Shown here in pieces: positions 1 through 6,797 of a stretch of 19,447 nucleotides of DNA. Each line of letters starts with the position of its first letter. Within the stretch, counting starts at the first letter, position 1. Both the position numbers and the translations under genes were made by a program. This DNA comes from an uncultured Bacilli bacterium. GTDB lineage: Bacteria > Bacillota_I > Bacilli_A > RF39 > UBA660. A model generated the notes under the pieces. The model worked only from the letters and a program-made list of their open reading frames with translations, was not told the DNA's origin and searched no databases. The stretch is from assembly GCA_947628725.1 (NCBI GenBank), contig CANRAQ010000014.1, positions 1 to 19,447 of the forward strand, given 5' to 3'.

Positions 1-75
1 ATCACAAAGCCTTATAAATACTGGGCAAAATGATGTTTTTTTATTATTTCAACTGTCAAACTCGGGTTATATCAC

Positions 76-104
76 AAAAAAAACTACTAAACAAGAGCAG
101 TTTT
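76..104 (-). terminator. Intrinsic terminator of the cold-shock gene
   Basis: On the minus strand AAAACTGCT pairs with AGTAGTTTT around a 7-nt loop, giving a 9-bp stem with one G-U pair. A run of eight T follows. The stem overlaps the csp stop codon, which lies at 87-89. I see no other feature in bases 1-75. Confidence 0.7.
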
Positions 105-302
105 TATTTCTATTACATTTTTAGCTTGTAAACCTTTATCAGTTCTGACTAAATCAAATTTTACATATTGTCCCTCAACTAAAGTTTTATAACCTTCTGA
201 TAGAATAGCTGAATAATGAACAAAAATATCTTCTACGTCGTTGTATTCAATAAATCCAAATCCTTTTTCATTATTGAACCACTTTACTTTTCCAGTTATC
301 AT
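87..302 (-). CDS. csp: Cold-shock domain protein (CspA/CspB family)
   Basis: This encodes a 71-residue single-domain cold-shock protein. It binds single-stranded RNA and DNA, and the family acts as RNA chaperones that melt secondary structure and help translation. The N-terminal GKVKWFN motif (residues 4-10), RNP1 KGFGFIEY (13-20) and RNP2 DIFVHYSAI (25-33) are all present, and the length fits the family (65-72 aa). The ATG follows AGAAGGGAG at suitable spacing. The gene is monocistronic: it has its own extended -10 promoter candidate and a terminator overlapping its stop codon. It diverges from agrB across a 353-bp intergenic region. No long cold-shock 5' UTR is evident if the predicted start of transcription is right. 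Confidence 0.97.
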   Translation of the reverse strand: MITGKVKWFNNEKGFGFIEYNDVEDIFVHYSAILSEGYKTLVEGQYVKFDLVRTDKGLQAKNVIEIKTALV

Positions 303-337
303 CTCATATCTCCCTTCTAGTATTCTCGTACAAACCT

Positions 338-346
338 AGTATATCA
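338..346 (-). promoter_or_regulatory. Candidate extended -10 promoter of csp
   Basis: The minus strand reads TGATATACT, a TGn extended -10 followed by TATACT. It lies about 35 nt upstream of the csp start codon, which would give a 5' UTR of about 28 nt. There is no recognisable -35 box at 16-18 bp, which is tolerated when the TGn element is present. Confidence 0.42.
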
Positions 347-472
347 TAAAACTTAACTCCTAATTATGTTTTTTATACATCAAAATTCGACATAATTTTC
401 AGCTGATCTACCTTACTGAGAAAAACATTATAATATTATCACAAATCACTATTATGATAAATATATTGTGCA

Positions 473-502
473 TGAAATATTGTATTAAATGTTTGAAATA
501 TT
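473..502. repeat. Direct repeat with 21-bp period, possible LytTR operator
   Basis: An exact 9-mer, TGAAATATT, occurs at 473-481 and again at 494-502. The 12-bp gap gives a 21-bp period, two helical turns. LytTR regulators of the AgrA type bind paired 9-bp direct repeats with 12-13 bp spacing, and this pair lies upstream of agrB. The repeat sequence does not closely match the staphylococcal AgrA box, and AT-rich DNA makes chance repeats common, so the assignment is tentative. Confidence 0.3.
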
Positions 503-544
503 TAAAAGTGCAAAACGATAAAACACAAATTATTTTATTAAACT

Positions 545-601
545 TATAAAATGACAATTTGAACGAAAATTATTTCTTTATTAAAAATTAAGTATTATAA
601 T
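545..601 (+). promoter_or_regulatory. Candidate agrBD promoter region
   Basis: Two -10-like hexamers are present: TATAAA at 545-550 and TATAAT at 596-601. Neither has a recognisable -35 box at 17 bp (AACACA and TTTCTT respectively). A good -10 with a poor -35 is typical of activator-dependent promoters. The upstream hexamer places the 473-502 direct repeat just beyond its -35 position, where a LytTR activator would fit. Which hexamer is used cannot be decided by reading. Confidence 0.33.
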
Positions 602-655
602 TAATTTGCTAAAGGTAGGAGATGTAGTACGAAAAAATTTATTATAGGTAGATGT

Positions 656-1246
656 ATGAATTATATCGAAAAAAATACCAATTATAGTAAAACCCAATTA
701 GCAGAGATAAAATATGGAATAGAAGGTATATATTTAACAATATCTAAATGTATAGTTATATTTATAATTGCATTATTATTAGGTATATTTAAAGAAATGA
801 TTATATTTATATTGATTTATAATATTCTAAGAATGCCTTCATTTGGATTACATGCTACTAAAAGTTGGATATGCTTATTATCATCTAGTATCTTATTTAT
901 AGGCATACCTCATTTATGTATTATTTTAAACATACCTATTATAGTTAAGGTTATCATATGCATTTTAGGTATATGTTTAATGTTTAAAAATAGTCCAGCT
1001 GATACTAAAAAAAGACCTATAGTAAGTAAAAAAAGAAGAAAAATATATAAAACAATTTCTACATTGTTAACTATATTATTTAGTTTTATAGCAATATTTG
1101 TAAGTAATAATTTTATATCTAACTGCTTTGTATTTGCAATTGTACTACAAAATTTAATGATTTCACCTGTAGTATATAAAATATTTAACTTACCTTATAA
1201 TAATTACATTACTTTTTTAAAAGAACATCCAGATTTTTCAAATTAA
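656..1246 (+). CDS. agrB: AgrB-type accessory gene regulator, AIP-processing membrane protease
   Basis: This is a 196-residue polytopic membrane protein of the AgrB family. AgrB is a cysteine endopeptidase that removes the C-terminal tail of AgrD and forms the (thio)lactone of the autoinducing peptide. The catalytic pair is visible in the block LHATKSWIC: His and Cys are seven residues apart, as in S. aureus His77/Cys84. A second family block, SPADTKKRP, follows the central membrane segments. There are about five or six hydrophobic helices, and the length is close to the usual 190-210 aa. The start at 656 has a weak Shine-Dalgarno (TAGGTAG). agrD follows 53 nt downstream in the same direction, so the two form an agrBD unit. 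The kinase and regulator of the system lie on the opposite strand just beyond. Confidence 0.93.
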   Translation: MNYIEKNTNYSKTQLAEIKYGIEGIYLTISKCIVIFIIALLLGIFKEMIIFILIYNILRMPSFGLHATKSWICLLSSSILFIGIPHLCIILNIPIIVKVIICILGICLMFKNSPADTKKRPIVSKKRRKIYKTISTLLTILFSFIAIFVSNNFISNCFVFAIVLQNLMISPVVYKIFNLPYNNYITFLKEHPDFSN

Positions 1247-1299
1247 TTTGGTTTAGGCTCTATAGAGTTTAAATATAAAAGAATAGAAGGAGGTATGTT

Positions 1300-1413
1300 A
1301 TGTTCGCTAAATTATTAGCTGCTCTAGGATTAGGAGCTGCAAATACTGGAAGTCAAGCATGTGTTCTTATGATCTTTGATGAATCAGAATGTCCAGAATC
1401 TTTAATTAAATAA
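1300..1413 (+). CDS. agrD: AgrD-like autoinducing peptide precursor (37 aa)
   Basis: This 37-residue ORF directly follows agrB and is preceded by a strong ribosome-binding site, AGAAGGAGGT at 1285-1294, six bases from the ATG. It has the three AgrD parts. An amphipathic, Ala/Leu/Gly-rich N-terminal helix covers residues 2-14. A core contains Cys21 (SQACVLMIF, 18-26). A charged C-terminal recognition segment, DESECPESLIK (27-37), matches the AgrD pattern D-E-x-E-x-P-x-x-L. Cleavage before Asp27 would give a ring from Cys21 to Phe26, six residues rather than the usual five. A second Cys (31) lies in the discarded tail. The family role is precursor of the secreted cyclic peptide signal. The exact mature peptide cannot be read from sequence alone. 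Confidence 0.9.
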   Translation: MFAKLLAALGLGAANTGSQACVLMIFDESECPESLIK

Positions 1414-1424
1414 TTTAATATTTT

Positions 1425-1453
1425 AAAAACGCATCTTTATTTGATGCGTTTTT
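1425..1453. terminator. Bidirectional terminator between agrBD and agrAC
   Basis: AAAAACGCATC (1425-1435) pairs perfectly with GATGCGTTTTT (1443-1453) around a 7-nt loop. Each strand ends in a T run, so the 11-bp hairpin can terminate agrBD from the left and the kinase gene from the right. The kinase stop codon (1437-1439) lies in the loop, so the last kinase codons are part of the stem. Confidence 0.88.
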
Positions 1454-2753
1454 TGTATTTTACAATTAATATTTGACTAAATATATTTTTGCTTATTTCT
1501 GTTTTATGTTTAAACATTGAATTATCATCAATTATTTTCTTGACTAATGAAAGCCCATATCCATGTCCTTCACCCTTTGTTGTATAACCCTCATCATTTA
1601 TCTTAGTTATGTCTATATTACCTCTATAGTTATTTGAAACTTTAATACAAATCGTATTATCTTCAACATATAAATCTATATCAATATTCTTTTTCCTTAA
1701 ACCCTTGACTGCTTCAATAGCATTATCTATAAATACACCTATTATCTTACATATATCAATTACAGTATCAGTATCAAGTTCTAAAAGATCAACTGCCCTT
1801 AATTTTCTATCTATATTTAATATATAATCAATTTTATTTTCTTTAATTTTTAATATTTCAGAATATATTGTAGCCCTTAAACCTCCTGATGGTATAGCAC
1901 TAACCTTGAATAACAACTTTTCATCATCCATATATTTATCTTCTATTATTGAATCTATATATTTTGGTATATCCTTATCTTTATTTATTATCATAGCCCT
2001 TACTGTCAATAATAGATTTTTATTTTCATGATTAGCTATTCTATACTTTGTCATCATATTCTCATAATCATTTAAACTTTTAATAGCTACATTATATTTA
2101 TCTGATACTTTATTATATTTGTTTTGAGTTTTAAAAGAATAAAATATTATAATTAATACTAATAATATTAAAATAACATTAAATATTAAGAAAAATTGAA
2201 GTTTTACCTTATAATATGCATTAGCTAATATTATATTTAGTATTAACATACCTATCACACAAAAAACACATAATTGTGAAGTTTTTATTCTATCTGTAGC
2301 CTTAAGCAATAAATTATATAATTTTTTAGTAATTCTAAATTTTAAAAATATTATTAATAGCATTGCAACCACAATATTGGTTGCAAAATTACCCAAAATT
2401 GTATTAATTGTTTTATTTGCCTCATTACCAAATATTAGTAGCAAAATTAATGCATATAAAAATTCTGATATAAATATTATTATCTGGGTAAATACTGGTG
2501 TGACTATAGTTTTATTAAGTTTTTCTTTAAACAAATATTTAAAAGAAAAAATCAATATTACAGTCATTATAGTTACTCTAATAAATTTATTTACAGTGAA
2601 AAAATTTATTAAGGATGTAGATAACATTATTACTAAAGTTATATACAATTTATAATTTTTAAAATTAATTTTTTGATTTAATAATTTATACCATGAATAT
2701 AAAACCGCTATCATTAATATTAATGGGTATAGAATAATTATAAATTTATCCAC
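1437..2753 (-). CDS. agrC: AgrC-like sensor histidine kinase (GHKL ATPase domain)
   Basis: This is a 438-residue membrane sensor kinase of the AgrC type. Residues 1-205 hold six or seven hydrophobic helices, the peptide-sensing part in this family. A short coiled linker follows (about 207-235), then the phosphoacceptor region NHENKN with His242, and a GHKL ATPase domain. The N box is FIDNAIEA (341-348, Asn344) and the G box is GEGHGYGLSL (394-403). The H box has His-Glu rather than the His-Asp of staphylococcal AgrC. The start codon is GTG and abuts the regulator's stop codon (TAGGTG), with GGAAGG upstream, so the two genes are translationally coupled. Expected role: bind the agrD-derived peptide and phosphorylate the regulator encoded just upstream. 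The locus supports this pairing, but ligand specificity is inferred. Confidence 0.92.
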   Translation of the reverse strand: MDKFIIILYPLILMIAVLYSWYKLLNQKINFKNYKLYITLVIMLSTSLINFFTVNKFIRVTIMTVILIFSFKYLFKEKLNKTIVTPVFTQIIIFISEFLYALILLLIFGNEANKTINTILGNFATNIVVAMLLIIFLKFRITKKLYNLLLKATDRIKTSQLCVFCVIGMLILNIILANAYYKVKLQFFLIFNVILILLVLIIIFYSFKTQNKYNKVSDKYNVAIKSLNDYENMMTKYRIANHENKNLLLTVRAMIINKDKDIPKYIDSIIEDKYMDDEKLLFKVSAIPSGGLRATIYSEILKIKENKIDYILNIDRKLRAVDLLELDTDTVIDICKIIGVFIDNAIEAVKGLRKKNIDIDLYVEDNTICIKVSNNYRGNIDITKINDEGYTTKGEGHGYGLSLVKKIIDDNSMFKHKTEISKNIFSQILIVKYKKRIK

Positions 2754-3455
2754 CTAACACACTACCTTCCTATATTTATCAGAAAGTAAATCTATTGTTT
2801 CTCCATTATCGAATTCAATTAATTTATTCTTTTTATCAATTTTTACTTTTCTATCTGAATTTATATAGCAAGCCCTATGAGTTTGAATAAATCTATTATC
2901 TAACATATTTATTACATTAACTAAAGAAATATTTACTTTAAATTCTGAATAATCAGTTTTAATAATTGTTTTTCTTTCAAAACTATCTTTAGTTATATAT
3001 AATATGTCATTTATATTTATTGTATATAGTACATTTCTATCATTAAATCTTATGGTGTTCTTTTGATTTAATAGATCTAATGCTTTCTCTAATGATTTTT
3101 CTAATCTATTTTCACAATCATCAAATTTATTTATGAATGATAAGAACATTAAATCATTTTTAAGTACGATATTTCCTAATTCTTCATGGGCGGTTAAAAA
3201 TATTATTACACTATCAACATCTTTATTCCTTATTTCTCGTGCAACATCTATACCAGATCTTGTTGGTGTTTCAATATCTAATAAGTATATTTTAAAAGGT
3301 AATTTACTATTAACTGCGTTATAAAAGTCCTTATTATAATCTGAAAACGTGTGAATAATGCATTCTTTCTTCATCTTGTTCATAAAATTATTAACAACTT
3401 GAGAAATTTTATTCCTATCTTTTTCATTATCATCGCATATCAATACATTTAACAT
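2754..3455 (-). CDS. agrA: AgrA-like response regulator, LytTR DNA-binding type
   Basis: This is a 233-residue two-domain response regulator. The receiver domain (1-125) has the acidic pair Asp8-Asp9, the phosphoacceptor Asp60 in YLLDIE, Thr88 and Lys110. The C-terminal LytTR domain (133-233) carries the family block RFIQTHRACYIN (188-199). LytTR regulators bind paired direct repeats and activate nearby promoters. In agr systems the target is usually the agr promoter and effector genes. The gene comes before the kinase gene, opposite to the usual agrC-agrA order, and is transcribed away from the ribosomal operon's end. The start at 3455 follows a modest TGGGGTG Shine-Dalgarno. The promoter is identified at 3491-3519. 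Confidence 0.95.
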   Translation of the reverse strand: MLNVLICDDNEKDRNKISQVVNNFMNKMKKECIIHTFSDYNKDFYNAVNSKLPFKIYLLDIETPTRSGIDVAREIRNKDVDSVIIFLTAHEELGNIVLKNDLMFLSFINKFDDCENRLEKSLEKALDLLNQKNTIRFNDRNVLYTININDILYITKDSFERKTIIKTDYSEFKVNISLVNVINMLDNRFIQTHRACYINSDRKVKIDKKNKLIEFDNGETIDLLSDKYRKVVC

Positions 3456-3490
3456 ACATACACCCCATTATCTATACTACTACCATATAA

Positions 3491-3519
3491 ATAATACCAC
3501 AAAACTTGTTTATTTTCAA
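3491..3519 (-). promoter_or_regulatory. Sigma-A promoter of the agrA-agrC pair
   Basis: The minus strand reads TTGAAA, a 17-bp spacer and TATTAT. The spacer ends in TGG, giving a TGn extended -10 as well. Transcription would start near 3484, leaving a leader of about 29 nt. A near-consensus promoter suggests constitutive expression of the sensing half, unlike the poor -35 upstream of agrBD. Confidence 0.72.
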
Positions 3520-3560
3520 GGGTTTATGCCAATCTAGACTATTTGTATAACTTTCGCTTT

Positions 3561-3589
3561 TTAAAAAAAGAAGATACTATTTTGTATCT
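3561..3589 (-). terminator. Terminator of the ribosomal superoperon
   Basis: AGATAC and GTATCT form a 6-bp stem with a 6-nt loop on the minus strand, followed by TTC and seven T. The L17 stop codon (3577-3579) lies in the hairpin. The stem is short and AT-rich, but the position and T run fit an intrinsic terminator. Confidence 0.65.
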
Positions 3590-3933
3590 CCTTCAACTAA
3601 TTCTAAAATAACCATTAGAGCATCATCTCCACGACGTTCAGTAAGTTTTAAAATTCTTGTATATCCTCCATTACGTTTAGAATAACGAGGAGCTAAATCA
3701 TCAAAAACTTTTTTAACTGCTACTGTATCATTGTGTAAAAATGCCAAAGCTTTTCTTCTTGCTACTAATGAACCATCTTTACCATAAGAAATCATCTTAT
3801 CAACAAATTTACGAACTTCTTTAGCGCGAGTTTCTGTTGTTTCAATTCTTTCATTCATGATAACATCTTTAGTTAAATTAGCAAGCATACTTCTTCTATG
3901 TTTATTTGTACGTCCTAATTTTCTATAAGCCAT
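3577..3933 (-). CDS. rplQ: 50S ribosomal protein L17
   Basis: This is a 118-residue bL17, the last gene of the alpha section. The family opening AYRKLGRTNKHRRSML is intact, as is the central YGKDGSLVARRKALAFL segment. The length matches the bacterial norm (116-127 aa). L17 sits on the large subunit near the exit tunnel. It follows rpoA after 16 bp, the order seen throughout Bacillota, and its stop codon is within the operon's terminator hairpin. Confidence 0.98.
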   Translation of the reverse strand: MAYRKLGRTNKHRRSMLANLTKDVIMNERIETTETRAKEVRKFVDKMISYGKDGSLVARRKALAFLHNDTVAVKKVFDDLAPRYSKRNGGYTRILKLTERRGDDALMVILELVEGDTK

Positions 3934-3949
3934 AATTCCCTCCTACTTT

Positions 3950-4900
3950 TTAATCGTCTTCGCGGAATCTAAGTCCCATGTCTTTAATTTTATCAATTAC
4001 TTCTTTTAAAGACTTTTTACCTAAGTTACGAATTTTCATCATTTCAACTTCTGATTTAGATGTTAAATCACCAAGTGTGTTAACTCCAGCTCTTTTTAAG
4101 CAATTATAAGCTCTTACAGAGAAATCTAAATCATCTATTGATGTTTCTAATTTTTTAAGTTTGCTATCTTCTTGTTTAGCGTTCATTATTCCTGTAACAT
4201 CAGCTATTTCACTTAAATTAGTAACAATATTTAAATGTTCAATCATAATTTTTGCAGCAAGAGCCATAGCTTCCTCTGGTCTAATTGATCCATTAGTAAA
4301 TACTTCCATGATTAATTTATCATAGCTAGCATCTTGACCAACACGAGCATTATCAATTTCATAACTGATTCTGTCAATTGGTGAATATAATGCATCAATT
4401 GGAATGAATCCTATTTTTTGATTTTCAATATATTTTTTATTTTCTGTTGATGGTACATAACCACGACCATTTGCAATCATTAATTCCATATCAAGTTTTC
4501 CACCCTTTGCAATTGTGGCAATAACTTGATCTTTGTTAACAATTTCAACATCTGAATTTATTTCAATATCTCCAGCAGTTACAACGCCTTCCTTATCACT
4601 ATATAATTTTAATATTTGAACTTCATCTGTATTATTTTTAACTACTACATTTTTTAAATTTAATACTATTGTTGTAACATCTTCAACTATTCCTTCCATT
4701 GTTTGGAATTCATGCATCACTCCGTCAATTTTAACAGCTACTATAGCACTTCCAGGCATGCTAGATAGCATAACTCTTCTAAGTGCATTACCTAAAGTTG
4801 TACCAAAACCTCTTTCTAAAGGTTCTAATTCAAATTTTCCATAATTTTTATCTTCGATATATTCAGTTATTTTATATATTGGTTTTTCAAAATTTAACAT
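3950..4900 (-). CDS. rpoA: RNA polymerase alpha subunit
   Basis: This is a 316-residue alpha subunit, starting MLNFEKPIYK. The N-terminal domain (about 1-230) dimerises and scaffolds beta and beta-prime. Its conserved block FGTTLGNALRRVMLSSMPG is present. A linker leads to the C-terminal domain (about 245-310), which has the helix-hairpin-helix segment IRNLGKKSLKEV used for UP-element DNA and activator contacts. I chose the start at 4900 because GAGAGGAG lies 8-9 bases upstream. A start at 4972 would add 24 unrelated residues and overlap rpsK. It lies between rpsK and rplQ as in other Bacillota, which ties polymerase supply to ribosome supply. Confidence 0.97.
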   Translation of the reverse strand: MLNFEKPIYKITEYIEDKNYGKFELEPLERGFGTTLGNALRRVMLSSMPGSAIVAVKIDGVMHEFQTMEGIVEDVTTIVLNLKNVVVKNNTDEVQILKLYSDKEGVVTAGDIEINSDVEIVNKDQVIATIAKGGKLDMELMIANGRGYVPSTENKKYIENQKIGFIPIDALYSPIDRISYEIDNARVGQDASYDKLIMEVFTNGSIRPEEAMALAAKIMIEHLNIVTNLSEIADVTGIMNAKQEDSKLKKLETSIDDLDFSVRAYNCLKRAGVNTLGDLTSKSEVEMMKIRNLGKKSLKEVIDKIKDMGLRFREDD

Positions 4901-4916
4901 AATTTTCACTCCTCTC

Positions 4917-5300
4917 TTATCCACGTGGGCGTTTTGGTGGACGACATCCATTGTGTGGTATAGGTGTAACATCAGATATAGATGTAATTTCTAAACCTGC
5001 TGTTTGAAGTGAACGGATTGCTGTTTCTTTACCTGCTCCTAAACCTTTACAATTTACCTCAACTTTTCTCATTCCCATATCGTAAGCGGCTTTACCTGCT
5101 GCTTCAGCACTCATTCCAGCTGCGAATGGAGTTGACTTTTTACTTCCTTTAAAACCTAAAGTTCCAGCAGAAGCCCAACTTATTGCATTACCATCATTAT
5201 CAGTAATTGTAACAATAGTATTATTAAATGTTGAGTGAATGTAAGCTTTACCTTCTGGTATATTTTTCTTAACTTTTCTTTTTCTTGATTTATAAGCCAT
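4917..5300 (-). CDS. rpsK: 30S ribosomal protein S11
   Basis: This is a 127-residue uS11 of the 30S platform. The N-terminal HSTFNNTIVTITD and the C-terminal DVTPIPHNGCRPPKRPRG blocks are intact. The first ~15 residues are basic (AYKSRKRKVKKN). The ATG follows AAGGAGG at good spacing. The gene lies between rpsM and rpoA with 16-23 bp gaps. The length matches the family. Confidence 0.98.
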   Translation of the reverse strand: MAYKSRKRKVKKNIPEGKAYIHSTFNNTIVTITDNDGNAISWASAGTLGFKGSKKSTPFAAGMSAEAAGKAAYDMGMRKVEVNCKGLGAGKETAIRSLQTAGLEITSISDVTPIPHNGCRPPKRPRG

Positions 5301-5323
5301 AATTTATCCTCCTTTAATCACAA

Positions 5324-5689
5324 CTATTTTTTCTTATTAGCAACTACTTTACCTTTACCTTTACGAGTACGAGCATTTCTATTTGTTCTTTGACCTCTTA
5401 CAGGTAAACCTTTTTTGTGACGAGTTCCTTGATATGAATTGATTTCCATTTTAGTTTTAATATTCATATTAACTTCACGACGAAGATCTCCTTCAGTAGT
5501 GTATTTATTAACTTCATCACGAATTGCATTTAATTCATCATTTGTAAGTTCTCCAGCTCTTTTATTTGGATCAACTTTAGCGTCTTTTAAAATTGTATTT
5601 GAAAGACTTCTACCAATTCCATATACATAAGTAAGTGAAATTTCAATTCTTTTATTATTAGGTATATCTACACCTTTAATACGTGCCAC
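5324..5689 (-). CDS. rpsM: 30S ribosomal protein S13 (GTG start)
   Basis: This is a 121-residue uS13, which forms head contacts with the P-site tRNA and the B1 inter-subunit bridge. Recognisable blocks are ARIKGVDIPNNKRIEISLTY, YGIGRS and the basic C-terminal tail GLPVRGQRTNRNARTRKGK. The start codon is GTG, set by GGAGG eight bases upstream and by alignment with the family N-terminus. It follows rpmJ after 14 bp. Confidence 0.98.
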   Translation of the reverse strand: MARIKGVDIPNNKRIEISLTYVYGIGRSLSNTILKDAKVDPNKRAGELTNDELNAIRDEVNKYTTEGDLRREVNMNIKTKMEINSYQGTRHKKGLPVRGQRTNRNARTRKGKGKVVANKKK

Positions 5690-5703
5690 TTTAACACCTC
5701 CTA

Positions 5704-5817
5704 TTAACCTTGTCTTTGTTTGTGTTTAGGGTTTTCGCAAATTACCATTACTTTTCCCTTACGTTTAATAACTTTACATTTTTCACATATTGGTTTTACT
5801 GATGGTTTAACTTTCAT
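5704..5817 (-). CDS. rpmJ: 50S ribosomal protein L36 (zinc type)
   Basis: This is a 37-residue bL36, short enough to be overlooked. It opens MKVKPSVKPICEKCK and ends HKQRQG. The zinc ligands Cys11, Cys14, Cys27 and His32 are all present, so this is the zinc-binding (C+) form. GGAGGTAAG lies eight bases before the ATG. Its place between infA and rpsM is the universal bacterial order. Confidence 0.97.
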   Translation of the reverse strand: MKVKPSVKPICEKCKVIKRKGKVMVICENPKHKQRQG

Positions 5818-5829
5818 CTTTCTTACCTC

Positions 5830-6045
5830 CTATTTTCTGTAGGTTATACGACCACGTGTTAAATCGTATGTTGATAACTCAACCATTACTGTATCACCAG
5901 CTAAAATTCGAATCATGTTCATTCGCATTTTACCCGAAACGTGTGCCGTAATTACATGTTTGTTTGCTAGTTCTACTTTAAATACATAGCCTGGCAAAAC
6001 TTCTAATACTTTACCTTCCATTTCAATAACATCATCTTTTGCCAT
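5830..6045 (-). CDS. infA: Translation initiation factor IF-1
   Basis: This is a 71-residue S1-like OB-fold protein that occupies the 30S A site during initiation and assists IF2 and IF3. Family blocks are MAKDDVIEMEGKV, HVSGKMRMNMIRI and the C-terminal YDLTRGRITYR. The length is typical (71-72 aa). It starts four bases after map ends. No KOW-type ORF lies between map and infA, unlike in Bacillus subtilis. Confidence 0.98.
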   Translation of the reverse strand: MAKDDVIEMEGKVLEVLPGYVFKVELANKHVITAHVSGKMRMNMIRILAGDTVMVELSTYDLTRGRITYRK

Positions 6046-6049
6046 ATTA

Positions 6050-6796
6050 TCACCTCTTTGTTAATATTTCATATCCGTCCGCAGTAATTAGCACTGTATG
6101 TTCAAAATGAGCAGAAGGTTCATCATCGGCAGTAACAACTGTCCAATCATCATCTAATAAATATATATCTGCAGTTCCAAAATTTAACATTGGTTCAACT
6201 GCAATGACCATTCCCTCTTTTAGAATAGGTCCAGTATTCTTTTTTCCATAGTTTGGAACATCTGGATCTTCATGTAAGTTATTTCCTACACCGTGACCAA
6301 CTAGTTCCTTAACTACACCCAAATTATGTGATTCAGCATATTGCTGAACTGCATAACCTATATCACCAATTCTTGCGCCAGGTTTAATCTGTTCTAATCC
6401 TGCAAATAAAGCTTTTTGTGTATGCTCAAGCAAATATTTTTTATCTTCAGATATATTTCCAATCGGATATGTCCAAGCACTATCGCCATGATATCCTTTA
6501 TAGCAAGCACATATATCTAAAGTAACTATATCACCATCACATAATTTTCTTGAACCCGGTATACCGTGTACAACTTCTTCATTTACGGAAATACAAATAT
6601 TTCCCGGATATCCTTCATAATGATAACATGAAGGTGTTGCGCCTCTTTTAATGATATATTCGCGTGCTAGTGAATCGATTTCTTTTGTTGTAATACCTGG
6701 TTTTAAAAAAGGTATTAAATATTTATGTGTATCTCCAACTATTTCACCAGCAACACGCATAAGTTCAATTTCTCTCGGAGTTTTTATATTTATCAT
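6050..6796 (-). CDS. map: Methionine aminopeptidase type I
   Basis: This is a 248-residue metalloprotease that removes the initiator Met from nascent proteins with a small second residue. The five metal ligands line up with the E. coli enzyme: Asp94, Asp105, His168, Glu201 and Glu232. The substrate-binding His77 lies in VVHGIP. There is no N-terminal zinc-finger extension, so this is the short type Ia form. The start is one base past the adk stop codon, implying coupled translation. The adk-map pair between secY and infA is standard for Bacillota. Confidence 0.98.
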   Translation of the reverse strand: MINIKTPREIELMRVAGEIVGDTHKYLIPFLKPGITTKEIDSLAREYIIKRGATPSCYHYEGYPGNICISVNEEVVHGIPGSRKLCDGDIVTLDICACYKGYHGDSAWTYPIGNISEDKKYLLEHTQKALFAGLEQIKPGARIGDIGYAVQQYAESHNLGVVKELVGHGVGNNLHEDPDVPNYGKKNTGPILKEGMVIAVEPMLNFGTADIYLLDDDWTVVTADDEPSAHFEHTVLITADGYEILTKR

Positions 6797-6797
6797 T

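Larger units (their letters stand above)
303..655. other. Divergent csp-agrB intergenic region
   Basis: This 353-bp region is very AT-rich and I find no open reading frame with a credible start in it. It holds the csp promoter candidate on the left, a direct repeat at 473-502, and -10-like elements on the right for agrB. A start-stop pair (ATGTAG at 622-627) preceded by AAAGG lies in the presumed agrB leader. Confidence 0.6.

Noticed and set aside
1..446. ATCACAAA occurring three times (1-8, 71-78, 439-446)
   Set aside because: The spacing is irregular, the repeat is short and the sequence is AT-rich. There is no CRISPR or operator geometry.
622..627. ATGTAG start-stop element with AAAGG upstream in the agrB leader
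   Set aside because: It could stall ribosomes before agrB, but one such 6-mer in AT-rich DNA is not enough to call an element.
1258..1267. Palindrome CTCTATAGAG between agrB and agrD
   Set aside because: The stem is only five bp with no loop and no T run, so it is not a terminator, and nothing else supports a function.
1295..1318. Alternative ATG for agrD five bases upstream
   Set aside because: It is in another frame and reaches a stop after seven codons. The ATG at 1300 gives the AgrD protein.
2377..2655. Hydrophobic 92-codon frame antisense to the kinase gene
   Set aside because: It mirrors the membrane-helix codons of the kinase on the other strand and has no independent support.
1..3519. 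DGR template repeat or reverse transcriptase inside this window
   Set aside because: I looked for a second copy of the GC-rich 3' segment and for reverse-transcriptase motifs on both strands and saw none. Every large frame is otherwise assigned.
4901..4972. Extended rpoA start adding 24 residues
   Set aside because: The extra residues do not resemble alpha subunits, overlap rpsK, and lack a ribosome-binding site. The ATG at 4900 has GAGAGGAG upstream.
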